The notes beneath the pieces are model-generated. The model did no database searches. It was not told the origin of the DNA and saw nothing but the letters and a program-made list of their open reading frames with translations. A stretch of DNA of 64,000 bases from Novilysobacter_A longmucuonensis (lineage in GTDB: Bacteria > Pseudomonadota > Gammaproteobacteria > Xanthomonadales > Xanthomonadaceae): NCBI RefSeq assembly GCF_046600735.1, contig NZ_JBJMAW010000009.1, positions 68,000 through 131,999 on the forward strand. The letters are read 5' to 3'. Position 1 is the stretch's first letter. Every line of letters begins with the position of its first letter. The position numbers and the translations under genes were made by a program. Below, piece after piece: positions 9,502-18,169 of this stretch.

Positions 9502-10929
9502 TCACGCGGCCCGGGCGTCTATTCCGCGATCGGCGCGGCGGTAGCCGATCGCCTCGGTCAGGTGCGCGGTGGTGATGTGCGGGGTGTCGGCGAGGTCGGC
9601 GATGGTGCGGGCGACGCGCAGGATGCGGTGCATCGAGCGGGCCGACAGCTGCAGGGTGTCGACCGCGCGTTCGAGCAGGTCCTGGTCGCGCTCGCTCAGG
9701 CGGCAGGTCGCGGTGGTCTCGCGCTGGCTGAGCTGGGCGTTGGCCTTGCCGGCGCGGCAATGCTGGATGGCGCGGGCCTGCACCACGCGCGCGCGGATGT
9801 CGTCGCTGCGCTCGCCCTCGGGGGCGTCGGGCCGCAACTCGACCGGCGGCAGCCGCGGAACCTCCACGTGCAGGTCGATCCGGTCGAGCAGCGGGCCGGA
9901 GATGCGCGCGCGGTAGCGGCGGGTGGCGTCCTCGCTGCAGCGGCAGCGGCCGCTGGCGTCGCCGGCCCAGCCGCAGGGGCAGGGGCAGGGGTTCATCGCC
10001 GCGACCAGCTGGAACCGCGCCGGGAATTCGGAGCTGCGCGCGGCGCGCGACACCGTCACCAGCCCTGACTCGAGCGGCTCGCGCAGCACTTCCAGCGCAC
10101 GGCGGTCCCATTCGGGCAGCTCATCGAGAAACAGCACGCCGTGGTGCGCCAGCGAGATCTCGCCCGGTCGCGGTTCGGCGCCGCCGCCGACCAGTGCAAC
10201 CGCGCTGGCGGTATGGTGCGGCGAGCGGAACGGGCGCTGGCGCCAGCGCGCCGGGTCCAGTCCGCGGCCACTGACCGAGGCGATCGCCGCGGCCTCCAGC
10301 GCTTCGGCTTCGCTGGCCTCCGGCAGCAGGCCGGGCAGGCGCGAGGCCAGCAGCGTCTTGCCGCAGCCGGGCGGGCCGATCAGCAGCAGGTGGTGGTTGC
10401 CGGCCGCGGCGATCTCCAGCGCGCGGCGCGCGTGCACCTGCCCGCGCACATCGGCCATGTCGGGGCCGTGTTCGCGCACCGCCGGCGGCGCGGTCGCCGC
10501 CGGCAGCGACTTGCGGCGGTCGAGCATCGCGCAGACCTCGAGCAGGGTGCGCGCGGTATAGGCCTCCACCCGGCTCGCCAGCGCGGCCTCGGCGCCGTTG
10601 CCCGCCGGCACGATCAACTTGCGTCCGGCATCGGCCGCGGCCAATGCGGCCGGCAGTACCCCGTCGACCGCGCGCAGTTCGCCGGTCAGACCGAGTTCGC
10701 CGAGGAACTCATACTCATCGAGCGCCTCAAGCGGGATCTGCCCGCTCGCGGCGAGGATGCCCAGCGCGATCGGCAGGTCGAAGCGGCCGCCGTCCTTGGG
10801 CAGGTCGGCCGGTGCCAGGTTGAGCGTGATGACCCGCGCGGGGAACTCGTACTGCGCGCACATGATCGCCGCGCGCACCCGGTCCTTGGCTTCGCGCACC
10901 GCCGCCTCGGGCAAGCCGACGATCGACAT
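9502..10929 (-). pseudogene. comM: comM 3' part (YifB/ComM AAA+ helicase), separated from its start by an island
   Basis: Encodes about 476 residues of the Mg-chelatase-like ComM/YifB ATPase, which promotes branch migration during natural transformation. It begins in frame at MSIVGLPEAAVREAKDRV. Walker A (GPPGCGKT) and Walker B (GVLFLDELPEWD) are intact, with the zinc-like NPCPCPCGW block. The true N-terminus (32 residues) lies at 17765-17857, beyond the serine-recombinase island. The AUG at the join could in principle start a shortened protein, but no ribosome site is evident, so I call the gene disrupted. Excision would restore GVPRMSIVGLP. Confidence 0.88.
10925..10929. other. Left attachment core (GACAT)
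   Basis: GACAT encodes Met-Ser of ComM on the minus strand and is repeated at 17760. Left of it is comM sequence (GACGATC); right of it begins non-comM, A+T-richer DNA. The actual crossover is probably two bases inside this pentamer, as in other serine integrases; the exact bases cannot be fixed from one sequence. Confidence 0.7.
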
Positions 10930-11104
10930 AGTTGCGTCAATTAAATCGGTACCAATCCAGCCGTCACTGCCCTCGGCGCTGGTTTGATGTGAACCGCCTC
11001 GCGCGCGCGGGTAGGCGCGCCCGCTCCGGTAGAGGGAGGCTGATGACTAGCGTCTCAGTCCGTGCGATGCTCGTGCCTTATTCTGCGGGTATGGGGGTGC
11101 CTAG

Positions 11105-12079
11105 ATGTACAAGGACGAGCGTGACATCTACTTCTACGACGCGATTACCCGCGTCTGGAATCGCAAGTACAAGGGATTGGCGTCGTTCCCGCATTACGAA
11201 TTGGCAAAGGCCATTAAGGAACTGTTCGACGCGGACCGTGCGGAGTACATCCAGAAGAACACCCTCCAATCAACGTACATCACCGACATGCGACTCCATC
11301 AGGATCGATGCGAAATGTTGATTGGCTTTGCGGATACCGTCGCGGCTGACCCGACGCTCAATGACCGACCCGCTCGCAAGCGTCGTTTTGTAAAGAAAGC
11401 CGGAGGTGAAGGCTTGGAGCATTCGGCGCACATCATTTGGCATTACGAAAACAAAGCCAACAACAGTGCATGCAATTTCTACCTGGAGGGCGCGGTCGGT
11501 TTGCGCTCTACTACTATTGTTCGATTCCTGAATAGATTACTTCGCGCCTACTCGGACGTAAGCAAAAAGTTCTATGTGCCTGACCCGGAAGGTACTGTGG
11601 ACGCCGCCGGAAACTACACGACCATCAAGACTCGCCCGAAAATAGATTTGATGGGGCATCCGTCTCAGGAGTTTCTCAAAGACCTGAAGCGCGGCGAACT
11701 CAGTGAGCTAGAGCTGTACACCGAAACGCAGCGAAACAAGATTTGGGACTCGAACGGCTATGCCATCGAGGATCGGCGTTCCGTCATGATCAAGCCTAAC
11801 TCTAAGAAACAAAAGTTGATCCCCAAGGCGAAGAGTTTGCTCGATGGTGTGTTGACGAAAACAGTTAAAAGAGACTATGAGTACGCGCGCGTCAGCTTCA
11901 AGACCGAGACGAATGTGCCCAGGAGTGTTCGCATCTTTTCGTCGAACTACAATCTTATCAATGACGACACATACGTAAAGAAGGAACGTGTCAAAGCACT
12001 GGGCGGGAACCTCCCGAACGCTTTCGACTCTTTTTACGGTCCCATACTCAATCGAATGCGGGGCTTGGCGGGCATTTAG
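11105..12079 (+). CDS. Unrecognised soluble protein, possible RexA-like partner
   Basis: 324 residues, no signal peptide or membrane helix, rich in Lys, Arg and Asn. I do not recognise a named domain with confidence. The order and sizes (a soluble protein of about 300 residues followed 16 bases later by a small four-helix membrane protein) resemble lambda RexA-RexB, and the stretch VMIKPNSKKQKLIPKAKSLL recalls a Lys-rich block in RexA. That resemblance is by eye only. Other possibilities are the sensor half of another two-gene abortive-infection cassette such as Kiwa. It is the first gene inside the comM island, on the left side. Confidence 0.75.
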   Translation: MYKDERDIYFYDAITRVWNRKYKGLASFPHYELAKAIKELFDADRAEYIQKNTLQSTYITDMRLHQDRCEMLIGFADTVAADPTLNDRPARKRRFVKKAGGEGLEHSAHIIWHYENKANNSACNFYLEGAVGLRSTTIVRFLNRLLRAYSDVSKKFYVPDPEGTVDAAGNYTTIKTRPKIDLMGHPSQEFLKDLKRGELSELELYTETQRNKIWDSNGYAIEDRRSVMIKPNSKKQKLIPKAKSLLDGVLTKTVKRDYEYARVSFKTETNVPRSVRIFSSNYNLINDDTYVKKERVKALGGNLPNAFDSFYGPILNRMRGLAGI

Positions 12080-12095
12080 TCCATGGGAGTAGGCG

Positions 12096-12662
12096 ATGTT
12101 TGCTCTGATATTCTCGCCGCTGTCTTATTTGCGCATAAGACACGAATCCAAGTGGATTACCGATTGGGTGTACCCCCTTGTGTTTTCCACCGTTTCCGTT
12201 GCGCTCATCTTTGCTTTCGGCGAGAAGGGTGCGATCTCCGGCAGAGACGGACTGATCGACCGCCTGCTCCTCGTCAGCTCAGTGCTGCCCGGTTTCTATA
12301 TCGCCGCACTCGCGGCGATCGCAACGTTTAACAGGCCAGACATTGATGAGTTCATGCCGGAGCCGACGCCGCGCCTATCTGTCGATATCGGCGGACACGG
12401 CAACGTGATTCGATTAACTCGTCGCCGTTTCCTTTCTCATTTGTTTGCCTTCCTATGTTGGGAAAGCCTAGCATTGATGATTGCATGTGTATTCGCCGGC
12501 ATCGTTGGGAAGGAAGTTATCTCGCACTTCCCGGCGACGCTCGCGCACTGGGCTACGATTGGGTTCACGTTTGTCGTTCTGCTCGTCTTTTGGCAGATGA
12601 TTTGCGCTACGTTTCTTGGTCTCTACTACCTCGGAAATCGACTGCATCACCCGACCTATTAG
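12096..12662 (+). CDS. Four-helix inner-membrane protein, partner of the preceding gene
   Basis: 188 residues with four hydrophobic segments: about residues 25-42 (WVYPLVFSTVSVALIFAF), 55-80, 115-140 and 153-178. A polar loop with an Asp/Glu/Pro-rich stretch lies between helices 2 and 3. Starts 16 bases after the previous stop, so the two are co-transcribed. The architecture suits a membrane-disrupting or channel-forming effector controlled by the soluble partner, which is inference from layout alone. Confidence 0.72.
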   Translation: MFALIFSPLSYLRIRHESKWITDWVYPLVFSTVSVALIFAFGEKGAISGRDGLIDRLLLVSSVLPGFYIAALAAIATFNRPDIDEFMPEPTPRLSVDIGGHGNVIRLTRRRFLSHLFAFLCWESLALMIACVFAGIVGKEVISHFPATLAHWATIGFTFVVLLVFWQMICATFLGLYYLGNRLHHPTY

Positions 12663-12685
12663 CCTCGCTGCGCACGGCGCACAAG

Positions 12686-12973
12686 CTAATCTAGGATTTT
12701 CTGCGCCAATTTACCGCCCGCTGATCCACGCGGAGCGCGTCTGCCAAGATACTCTGCCAGCATCTCTTGGGGTGACACACCTATCGCCTCAGCAATTTCA
12801 ACAAATTCGACTAAATCGATCCGACGCTCGCCCCGTTCGCATTTGGAGACGAAAGTTTGTGTATTTCCGAGGCGCGCTGCCAGCTCAACTTGAGACACGC
12901 ACTGTTGCTTCCTCGCTTCTCGCAAGATTCCTAGTAACAGGCGATAGTCGGGGTTGTGAGTGGAGCCTGTCAT
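12686..12973 (-). CDS. Xre-family HTH regulator
   Basis: 95 residues. A lambda-repressor-type helix-turn-helix occupies about residues 14-70 (SQVELAARLGNTQTFVSKCE, then LVEFVEIAEAIGVSPQEML). Convergent with the membrane-protein gene and divergent from the lipoprotein gene. A near-perfect palindrome directly upstream of its start codon suggests autoregulation. Confidence 0.85.
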   Translation of the reverse strand: MTGSTHNPDYRLLLGILREARKQQCVSQVELAARLGNTQTFVSKCERGERRIDLVEFVEIAEAIGVSPQEMLAEYLGRRAPRGSAGGKLAQKILD

Positions 12974-12998
12974 GTGCCTGACCGCTGGGTCAGGGCAC
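12974..12998. promoter_or_regulatory. Palindrome upstream of the Xre gene
   Basis: GTGCCTGACC, three bases, then GGGTCAGGGCAC: an inverted repeat with one bulge that starts at the base next to the Xre start codon. Its place between two divergent genes makes it a good operator candidate for the Xre protein; no binding evidence exists here. Confidence 0.5.
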
Positions 12999-13101
12999 GC
13001 TAAAGTCCGTTGCAGGATAGTCCAAAATCGGCTATATGTGTTGTGTTGGCACGGGCAAGCCTTCCGTGGCCACAGTGGTCAACCTACAAAGGAGCAGGGG
13101 A

Positions 13102-14160
13102 ATGCAGAAGCAGGTGTTAGTGGCGGCACTTCTCGTGGGGATCGCGGGATGCTCAAGTGGAGCGCAGTTACCGCAGGATCAGGGCAGTAATTCAGCCGGC
13201 AGCGGGGGCTTGGTGGATGAATTGAGCGCCGCCTTTACTCCGAGTGCTTGGTCGATTGAGAAGGTGAGCTCCGGCATCGACGGCGAAACATATACGGCTA
13301 CCCGAGTGTACTCGTTCCCGGATCGGCAGACGCAGCTCCAGGCGACCGCTTCATGTGTCGCGGGAACGGGGATCAGTGAACTCGTCATCGACTCATACCT
13401 AGGCGCGCCGGAGAATCCACACGATGGAAGCGCCTTTGTAACTTCGACTAATGGATTTGGATTCCAGGTCGCGACGGGTCGGGTCAAGTCTGTGGACGGG
13501 TCCGTCGCGGATCTGAGCTCCTACTTCACCCTCGGAGTAGATTACAACAACCGGCTCATGTTTGACTTCAACAACCCGATTTCGCAGGCGGCGATACCGC
13601 AAGCTCCTGGCTACAGTTCTCTCGCTTCGATGGTTGAGGAGGGGGATATCAACTACGCGAGGCTATTGCTCGCTGCTGTCCCGATGACGGTCGAAGTTAA
13701 GAATGGTGCGGGGCTGTTTGAGCTTGAGATTGACAGAAGTGAAGAGTTAACTGAAGCGCTTCAGGCGTGTGGTGCGGGATCAGCGCTCCTCACGGAGCAA
13801 TATGTGACCCGCGTCCAAGAAGTAGAGCAACGCGAGCGCTCTGCAGCACTGGACGCGCTTAAAGGCATCTGCTTAAGCCGGGGGCAGATCAACAAATCCT
13901 TGGTGACTGATTCTTTCCGTATGGGCAGTCGCTCGGATGAGTTTCTCGCAAAGATCGAACATTTCTCCATCCCGTTGGATTGTGCAACTTCGGCTCCAGA
14001 TGAGCTGTCGAAGTTCAGCGCAAACATCGACGGCTACCTGCTCAGAGCCCAGGAGCAAGGAACCCCTTGCTCACGAGACGCCCTCTTAAAGAGTGCGGCA
14101 GAGATGGGGCTTGATGAAGCCGTTTGGGATATGTATCTAAAGAGCTACTGTCAGGCTTGA
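13102..14160 (+). CDS. Hypothetical lipoprotein
   Basis: 352 residues from the ATG at 13102, preceded by AAGGAG at 13089-13094. A type II signal peptide is clear: MQKQVLVAALLVGIAGC with the lipobox Cys at 17 and SSGAQ after it, so it is probably exported and acylated. The rest has no recognised domain; several Cys pairs in the C-terminal half suggest disulfides in the periplasm. Divergent from the Xre gene. Function unknown. Confidence 0.8.
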   Translation: MQKQVLVAALLVGIAGCSSGAQLPQDQGSNSAGSGGLVDELSAAFTPSAWSIEKVSSGIDGETYTATRVYSFPDRQTQLQATASCVAGTGISELVIDSYLGAPENPHDGSAFVTSTNGFGFQVATGRVKSVDGSVADLSSYFTLGVDYNNRLMFDFNNPISQAAIPQAPGYSSLASMVEEGDINYARLLLAAVPMTVEVKNGAGLFELEIDRSEELTEALQACGAGSALLTEQYVTRVQEVEQRERSAALDALKGICLSRGQINKSLVTDSFRMGSRSDEFLAKIEHFSIPLDCATSAPDELSKFSANIDGYLLRAQEQGTPCSRDALLKSAAEMGLDEAVWDMYLKSYCQA

Positions 14161-14184
14161 CAGGCCTCTAGACGTACTGGCGGG

Positions 14185-14208
14185 GTGCTGTTCGGCAACG
14201 GACAGCAC
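14185..14208. terminator. Hairpin between convergent genes
   Basis: GTGCTGT, ten bases, ACAGCAC, placed between the lipoprotein stop and the stop of the convergent resolvase gene. No long T run follows on either strand, so it is only a possible bidirectional terminator. Confidence 0.4.
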
Positions 14209-14220
14209 TCTGCGCTCGCA

Positions 14221-14889
14221 TCATAAGCACCCGATCCGCTTAGCCCTCGCAATAACATTCTTGACCCCCGTAGCAGTCCACTGCCTTCCCCGCTGAGTCT
14301 CAATGCGCTGTTTGTTCAGCAGCGCGGCGATTCGCGAGAGGGGTGGGCTGCCCGTAGCAGACATCGCCGCTATGTGCGGCGAAACAGATTCGGCGAATCG
14401 ATCCGCCTTCTCAACGGCGAACTTGCTCGCGCTCCGTGCTTGCTTAGCAGCATTGGGGTTTCCGAGAACGATGCCCTTCGCCTTTGCGCTCTGCAGCGCC
14501 GCCTTCGTCCGCTTGCCGATCATCTCGCGTTCGTACTCTGCGACAGCCGCGATGATGTGTATGGTCAGCTTGTTGGCGTGAGGTAAATCTGCCGCCACGA
14601 ACTCTACTCCGGATTCCATAAGTCGGGTGATGAAGTAGACATTTCGCGCCAGCCGATCGAGCTTGGCGATCACTAGTACCGCCTTCCTGGCTTTCGCAAG
14701 GCGGATGGCTTCATTCAGCTTAGGTCGTCCACTGTTGGCTCCGGACTCGACTTCTTCGTACTCCCCAACGATTTGACCTCGTACGCCGAGCACATGTGCC
14801 TGTACTGCGGTCCTCTGGGCACCTAATCCAAGCCCCGTTGCCCCTTGCCTCTGCGTCGAAACACGGTAGTAGGCGACGAATTCCAGCAT
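14221..14889 (-). CDS. Small serine recombinase (resolvase/invertase family)
   Basis: 222 residues. The catalytic domain begins YYRVSTQRQGATGLGLGAQR with the nucleophile Ser near residue 11. It continues with the conserved VIAKLDRLARN and YEREMIGKRTKAAL. The C-terminal about 60 residues resemble the short helix-turn-helix of the recombinase family (PPLSRIAALLNKQRIETQRG). It probably acts in resolution or inversion; the large recombinase at the island's right edge is the better candidate integrase. Confidence 0.88.
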   Translation of the reverse strand: MLEFVAYYRVSTQRQGATGLGLGAQRTAVQAHVLGVRGQIVGEYEEVESGANSGRPKLNEAIRLAKARKAVLVIAKLDRLARNVYFITRLMESGVEFVAADLPHANKLTIHIIAAVAEYEREMIGKRTKAALQSAKAKGIVLGNPNAAKQARSASKFAVEKADRFAESVSPHIAAMSATGSPPLSRIAALLNKQRIETQRGRQWTATGVKNVIARAKRIGCL

Positions 14890-14961
14890 TTCTGTGGTTC
14901 CTTATAGAGCCCATATGTTCCTTTGGACTTTATAGAGAGCGTCAGCGAGGGCAATCTTTTC

Positions 14962-15057
14962 AAACAAGATCGATCTTTCTGACGAAACAAGATCCATCTT
15001 TCGGCGGATAAGCGGCTCCGCCAGATAAATACAGGACCACCGTGAACCTGGTCCTGT
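14962..15057. repeat. Two direct repeats and two hairpins upstream of the HUH-like gene
   Basis: AAACAAGATCGATCTTTC at 14962-14979 and AAACAAGATCCATCTTTC at 14985-15002 differ by one base and each contains an inverted AAGAT/ATCTT. Next come GGCGGA-N8-TCCGCC (15003-15022) and ACAGGACCA-N9-TGGTCCTGT (15031-15057), the latter ending 3 bases before the ATG at 15061. Iteron-like repeats beside hairpins are what a rolling-circle origin or a Rep autoregulation site looks like; the hairpin would also cover the ribosome binding region of the mRNA. Confidence 0.65.
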
Positions 15058-15060
15058 CTT

Positions 15061-15558
15061 ATGTCGACGTTTTCAGCCGAAAATCTCCAAGCCGCCTACC
15101 TGCAATGGCTATCTGAACCAGACGTCGAAGACGCTGTCGCCGGGACGATCACGTTCAAGCGAACCTTCAACGGGCGCCCTATTTCCGAAAAAGCCGCTGC
15201 TGACGCTGTCCGCGTGTTCGGACGCATGCTTCAGTGCCATGCCTACGGAAACCGATTCAAGAAGGGCAAGGCATGGTTGACGTTCATCGCCGTCAACGAA
15301 GGTGGTCGCGAACCCGGACAAAAACATCCGCATGTGCACTTCTTTCTTGAGGTGCCCGAAGGTTGGTCCACCGACGGCTGGATGGAAGTTGTTAGAAAAA
15401 AAATCGATAAGATTGAATGTTTCGGCTCAGAAAATTGTGTGGTAAAGCCAGTAGTTGATGGCGGATGGCTCGATTACATGTTTAAGCGAAGCGATAAGAA
15501 CTGCTACGCAGATGCGCTCGATATCATCAGTTTGTGGACCAAGAGCCGGTCCAACTAA
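15061..15558 (+). CDS. Putative HUH-type (Rep-like) protein
   Basis: 165 residues. Two features suggest a single-domain HUH endonuclease: KHPHVHFFLEVPEG contains the His-hydrophobic-His metal motif after a hydrophobic strand (WLTFIAV), and GWLDYMFKRSDKN has a Tyr followed by Lys where the nucleophile is expected. ITFKRTF near residue 30 could be motif I. The repeats and hairpins just upstream support a DNA-nicking or replication role. The match is by motif only; an unrelated function is possible. No helicase domain is attached. Confidence 0.62.
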   Translation: MSTFSAENLQAAYLQWLSEPDVEDAVAGTITFKRTFNGRPISEKAAADAVRVFGRMLQCHAYGNRFKKGKAWLTFIAVNEGGREPGQKHPHVHFFLEVPEGWSTDGWMEVVRKKIDKIECFGSENCVVKPVVDGGWLDYMFKRSDKNCYADALDIISLWTKSRSN

Positions 15559-15648
15559 GGTCGTACCGAGGGTCTTCCTTAGCTCAACCACAGGGCGCTG
15601 ATGGCGCCTTGATGGCGGAGCTTTGCCAAAAAGAAACGGAAACAAACA

Positions 15649-15825
15649 ATGAAAAGAAGAGATCCGAACATCAGCCGTCTGCTCAGAGACGCGCAAGCCA
15701 AACTGAAAGGGACGAGTCGCGCACAAGGGATCGAAGCGAAGGTGCAGCAATTAGTTCTGCTAGCTGACGGGCTGATCCAATTAGTCGATGCGCTTTCAAC
15801 GGCACAGACAAGTCCCAGTCGATGA
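15649..15825 (+). CDS. Small hypothetical protein
   Basis: 58 residues beginning MKRRDPNISRLLRDAQ, basic at the start and then an amphipathic Leu/Val-rich helix (VQQLVLLADGLIQLVDAL). Lies between the HUH-like gene and the convergent large recombinase. No strong ribosome binding site is visible. The even helical character is the only support for it being a gene; it could be an accessory DNA-binding or coiled-coil protein. Confidence 0.4.
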   Translation: MKRRDPNISRLLRDAQAKLKGTSRAQGIEAKVQQLVLLADGLIQLVDALSTAQTSPSR

Positions 15826-15857
15826 GAAGCCGGCTGTTACAGGAGGCGACTAAACAC

Positions 15858-17714
15858 CTACGTCGCTTCGAAGCGCGAAAGCCGCTTCATACGTTGGAGC
15901 CGCTTGTCTGAACCAAGCTTCAGACGTCGCATATTCAGCCCTCGAACGATTTGATGCTCGTCGTTTCGGAATCTAATGCTCGCTTCGAACCCAAAGTCAT
16001 TGAGGTACTGCTCCAGCTCGTCGGCTTGAACGTGGGGTAGCAAGGTGTCCCAGCCCTCTTCCGTTGGGTCGCGGGACAACACTGCTTCGACGTCCCGTCG
16101 AAGCACGATCGTCTGAATCATTCGTTGCAACTCGCCGGCAAGTGCCCGCCGCGAGCGGGCGCGCTTCTCAGGGTCCTCCACATCGATCGCCGCCCTCAAT
16201 TCTTCCAAGATAATTTTTCGCTTTTTGGGGTCGATGACTAGCAAGTCCTCGATCTCGGCATCGAGAAGCTGGATTTGTTGTTTAAGCCGATCCTGATTGC
16301 GCTCGAGGTCTCGAAGAAGAGACAGGGTACTTGTGGGCATCGGTCCGCTATCTGAGAGCATCGCTTGATTTAGATTGCCGATCTTCTTATCGATTGCTTC
16401 GAGATCGTTACGTGCGTTCTCCCGGTCGGTTTTCCTGCCACGTAGCTTCGTCGAAATAGCTTCTCCGCCAATCAGCTTCTCAATGTCCAAGTAGTCGAGG
16501 CTAGAGAGGATAACCTGCTCCACAGGCTCGTAGCGGAATGCTCTAGTTTCACAGCCGCCACGAGAGACCGCTACCGAGCACTTCAAATATTTGCTGTCTT
16601 TAGTCTTGCCGCCCTTATCTAGGTAGCGCATCGTGGATCGACATGCAGCGCAATGCACCAAACCGGTGAAAAGGTTGGCAAATGTCCGCCCCTTGCGTCC
16701 TTTGCCTCCGTTGCGGCGGCGATCTGCCGCCAGTTGTGCCTCGCGGAAGACTTCAGGACGTATTACTTGAGGGTAATAGCCTTGAATTGGTTCGCCGACT
16801 GGCATGCGGAGTTTCTTCTTGTCGGGCGAGATTTCTGTCTTGTGAAGCTGGAATTCGCCGAGCACGGACCGATTGGTGAGGATTTTCTTTATGTATGAGT
16901 CGCGCCAGATCGGCTTTTCCTTGTTCTTGGCTCGAAGGCTGGTCTGCCGGGTGATACCCCAAGCCTTTTCGTTCCGCTCGTTTAGCAATCGGGCAGTTGA
17001 ATAGATGCCATAGCCATTACAGGCGAGCTCGAAAATCTCTTCAACGACGGCGGCGCGCTCGGGGATTGCCTCAATGACACCTGCTGCTCTGTTTACGCGG
17101 AGCCAGGCGGGCACCGTTGCAGTCAGGATTTTTCCTTCGCTAACGAGCGTCTTTCTCTTTTGGCTCCACGCCGCGGAAAGCAGGTTCGACTTGCGAGCTG
17201 ATTCACCGTGAGCCCGCATCATTGAGCCAAGTGCCACAAATAGCTTGTATTGGTTTTCTGCAAAATCTGCAGCGGAGTAGCGCATGCCGTCGTCTAACGT
17301 GATCACGACGACACCACGCATGATGATCTCAGTGAATGTCGCCATCGCCGCCAGTGGCGTCTGCCGAGTCAATCGATCCATTGATTCCACGATCAGGTAG
17401 CTGCCGAGTGGAACCAGATTGTTCGAGAGAGCGTTCAGGAATCGCCCAAGAGCGCCCTGCTCGTTGTCTCCCCGGAAGGCGGACTTGCCAATGTCGTCGT
17501 AGTTCTCGACGAGTTCCAGGTTGTTGTCTGCTACATACTGCTCGGTCCGATCGTACTGACGCCTAAGGGAGTCGCCTTGAAGCTGCTCCTTGGTAGACAT
17601 GCGTACGTACGAGTACGCCTTGACGACGGACTTACGCGGAAGGGTGACCTCTGACATTGGGGTGCCGTTGGAGGCAGGGAAGTTGGAAGCGCCGTTGGTT
17701 CCTGTCTCGTCCAC
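15858..17714 (-). CDS. Large serine recombinase (island integrase)
   Basis: 618 residues, or 599 if the internal ATG at 17657 is used. Catalytic domain: YSYVRMSTKEQLQGDSLRRQ with the nucleophile Ser near residue 40, then VESMDRLTRQ. The recombinase domain and zinc ribbon follow (CAACRSTMRY ... YLKCSV ... GGC at about 355-390), then a coiled-coil region (about 415-480) typical of phage-type integrases. It starts 45 bases from the right attachment core inside comM and most likely catalysed the insertion. Confidence 0.92.
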   Translation of the reverse strand: MDETGTNGASNFPASNGTPMSEVTLPRKSVVKAYSYVRMSTKEQLQGDSLRRQYDRTEQYVADNNLELVENYDDIGKSAFRGDNEQGALGRFLNALSNNLVPLGSYLIVESMDRLTRQTPLAAMATFTEIIMRGVVVITLDDGMRYSAADFAENQYKLFVALGSMMRAHGESARKSNLLSAAWSQKRKTLVSEGKILTATVPAWLRVNRAAGVIEAIPERAAVVEEIFELACNGYGIYSTARLLNERNEKAWGITRQTSLRAKNKEKPIWRDSYIKKILTNRSVLGEFQLHKTEISPDKKKLRMPVGEPIQGYYPQVIRPEVFREAQLAADRRRNGGKGRKGRTFANLFTGLVHCAACRSTMRYLDKGGKTKDSKYLKCSVAVSRGGCETRAFRYEPVEQVILSSLDYLDIEKLIGGEAISTKLRGRKTDRENARNDLEAIDKKIGNLNQAMLSDSGPMPTSTLSLLRDLERNQDRLKQQIQLLDAEIEDLLVIDPKKRKIILEELRAAIDVEDPEKRARSRRALAGELQRMIQTIVLRRDVEAVLSRDPTEEGWDTLLPHVQADELEQYLNDFGFEASIRFRNDEHQIVRGLNMRRLKLGSDKRLQRMKRLSRFEAT

Positions 17715-17759
17715 TGGATCCAGCTCGTCATGGCGCGGAATTTATTACTATACAACAGG

Positions 17760-17764
17760 GACAT
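17760..17764. other. Right attachment core (GACAT)
   Basis: Second copy of the pentamer seen at 10925. To its right the comM 5' sequence resumes (CCGCGGAACGCCGCC); to its left is A+T-rich island sequence. Confidence 0.7.
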
Positions 17765-17857
17765 CCGCGGAACGCCGCCGGCCAGATACACCTCGACCCG
17801 TACTTCGGGCGCGCGCACGCCCGACCGTGCACGGCTGTGCACGAGCGCCAGATTCAT
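17765..17857 (-). pseudogene. comM: comM 5' fragment
   Basis: Encodes MNLALVHSRARSGVRAPEVR and the following VEVYLAGGVPR, the normal ComM N-terminus, from the ATG at 17857. Right after the attachment core the frame runs into island sequence, so the fragment cannot make ComM. Together with 9502-10929 it gives a full-length protein of about 508 residues. Confidence 0.9.
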
Positions 17858-17866
17858 GGCGGCGAC

Positions 17867-18169
17867 TCAGTGGTGCGGTGCGGAGGACGGCGGGTGCGCC
17901 GCCGGCGCGGCGCCGAGCTGCGCTTCCAGCGTGGCCACCGCGCGCTGGAGCTCGTCAAGCTTCTCGCGCGTGCGCAGCAGCACCGCGCGCTGCACCTCGA
18001 ACTCCTCGCGCGTGACCAGGTCGAGCTTGCCCAGCCCGGTCTGCAGCACCGACTTGAAATTCTGCTGCAGCTCGTCGCGCAGCTCGCGCGAGGACTCCCC
18101 GCGCAGCCCCGGCGGCACCAGGCTGCTGAGGCGGCGGGCGAGGTCGTCGATGTGGCTGAGATCGATCAT
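17867..18169 (-). CDS. ubiK: Ubiquinone biosynthesis accessory factor UbiK (YqiC/BMFP family)
   Basis: 100 residues from the ATG at 18169 (MIDLSHIDDLARRLSSLVP). The C-terminal half is a coiled coil (VLLRTREKLDELQRAVATLE), the BMFP trait. In Enterobacteria UbiK helps assemble the ubiquinone biosynthesis complex. The longer upstream reading frame is low-complexity and unlikely. Lies 9 bases before the comM start on the same strand, the usual neighbour in this family. Confidence 0.85.
   Translation of the reverse strand: MIDLSHIDDLARRLSSLVPPGLRGESSRELRDELQQNFKSVLQTGLGKLDLVTREEFEVQRAVLLRTREKLDELQRAVATLEAQLGAAPAAHPPSSAPHH

Larger units (their letters stand above)
10930..17759. mobile_element. 6.8-kb serine-recombinase island inserted in comM
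   Basis: Bounded by the pentamer GACAT at 10925-10929 and 17760-17764, with the two halves of comM outside. Carries a large serine recombinase at its right end, a second small serine recombinase, a HUH-like protein, an Xre regulator, a lipoprotein and an unrecognised soluble/membrane pair. Composition is visibly less G+C-rich than the flanks. No conjugation or virion genes are seen, so it is likely an integrative genomic island that is mobilised in trans or only excised. The first 175 bases before the first gene hold nothing I recognise. Confidence 0.85.
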
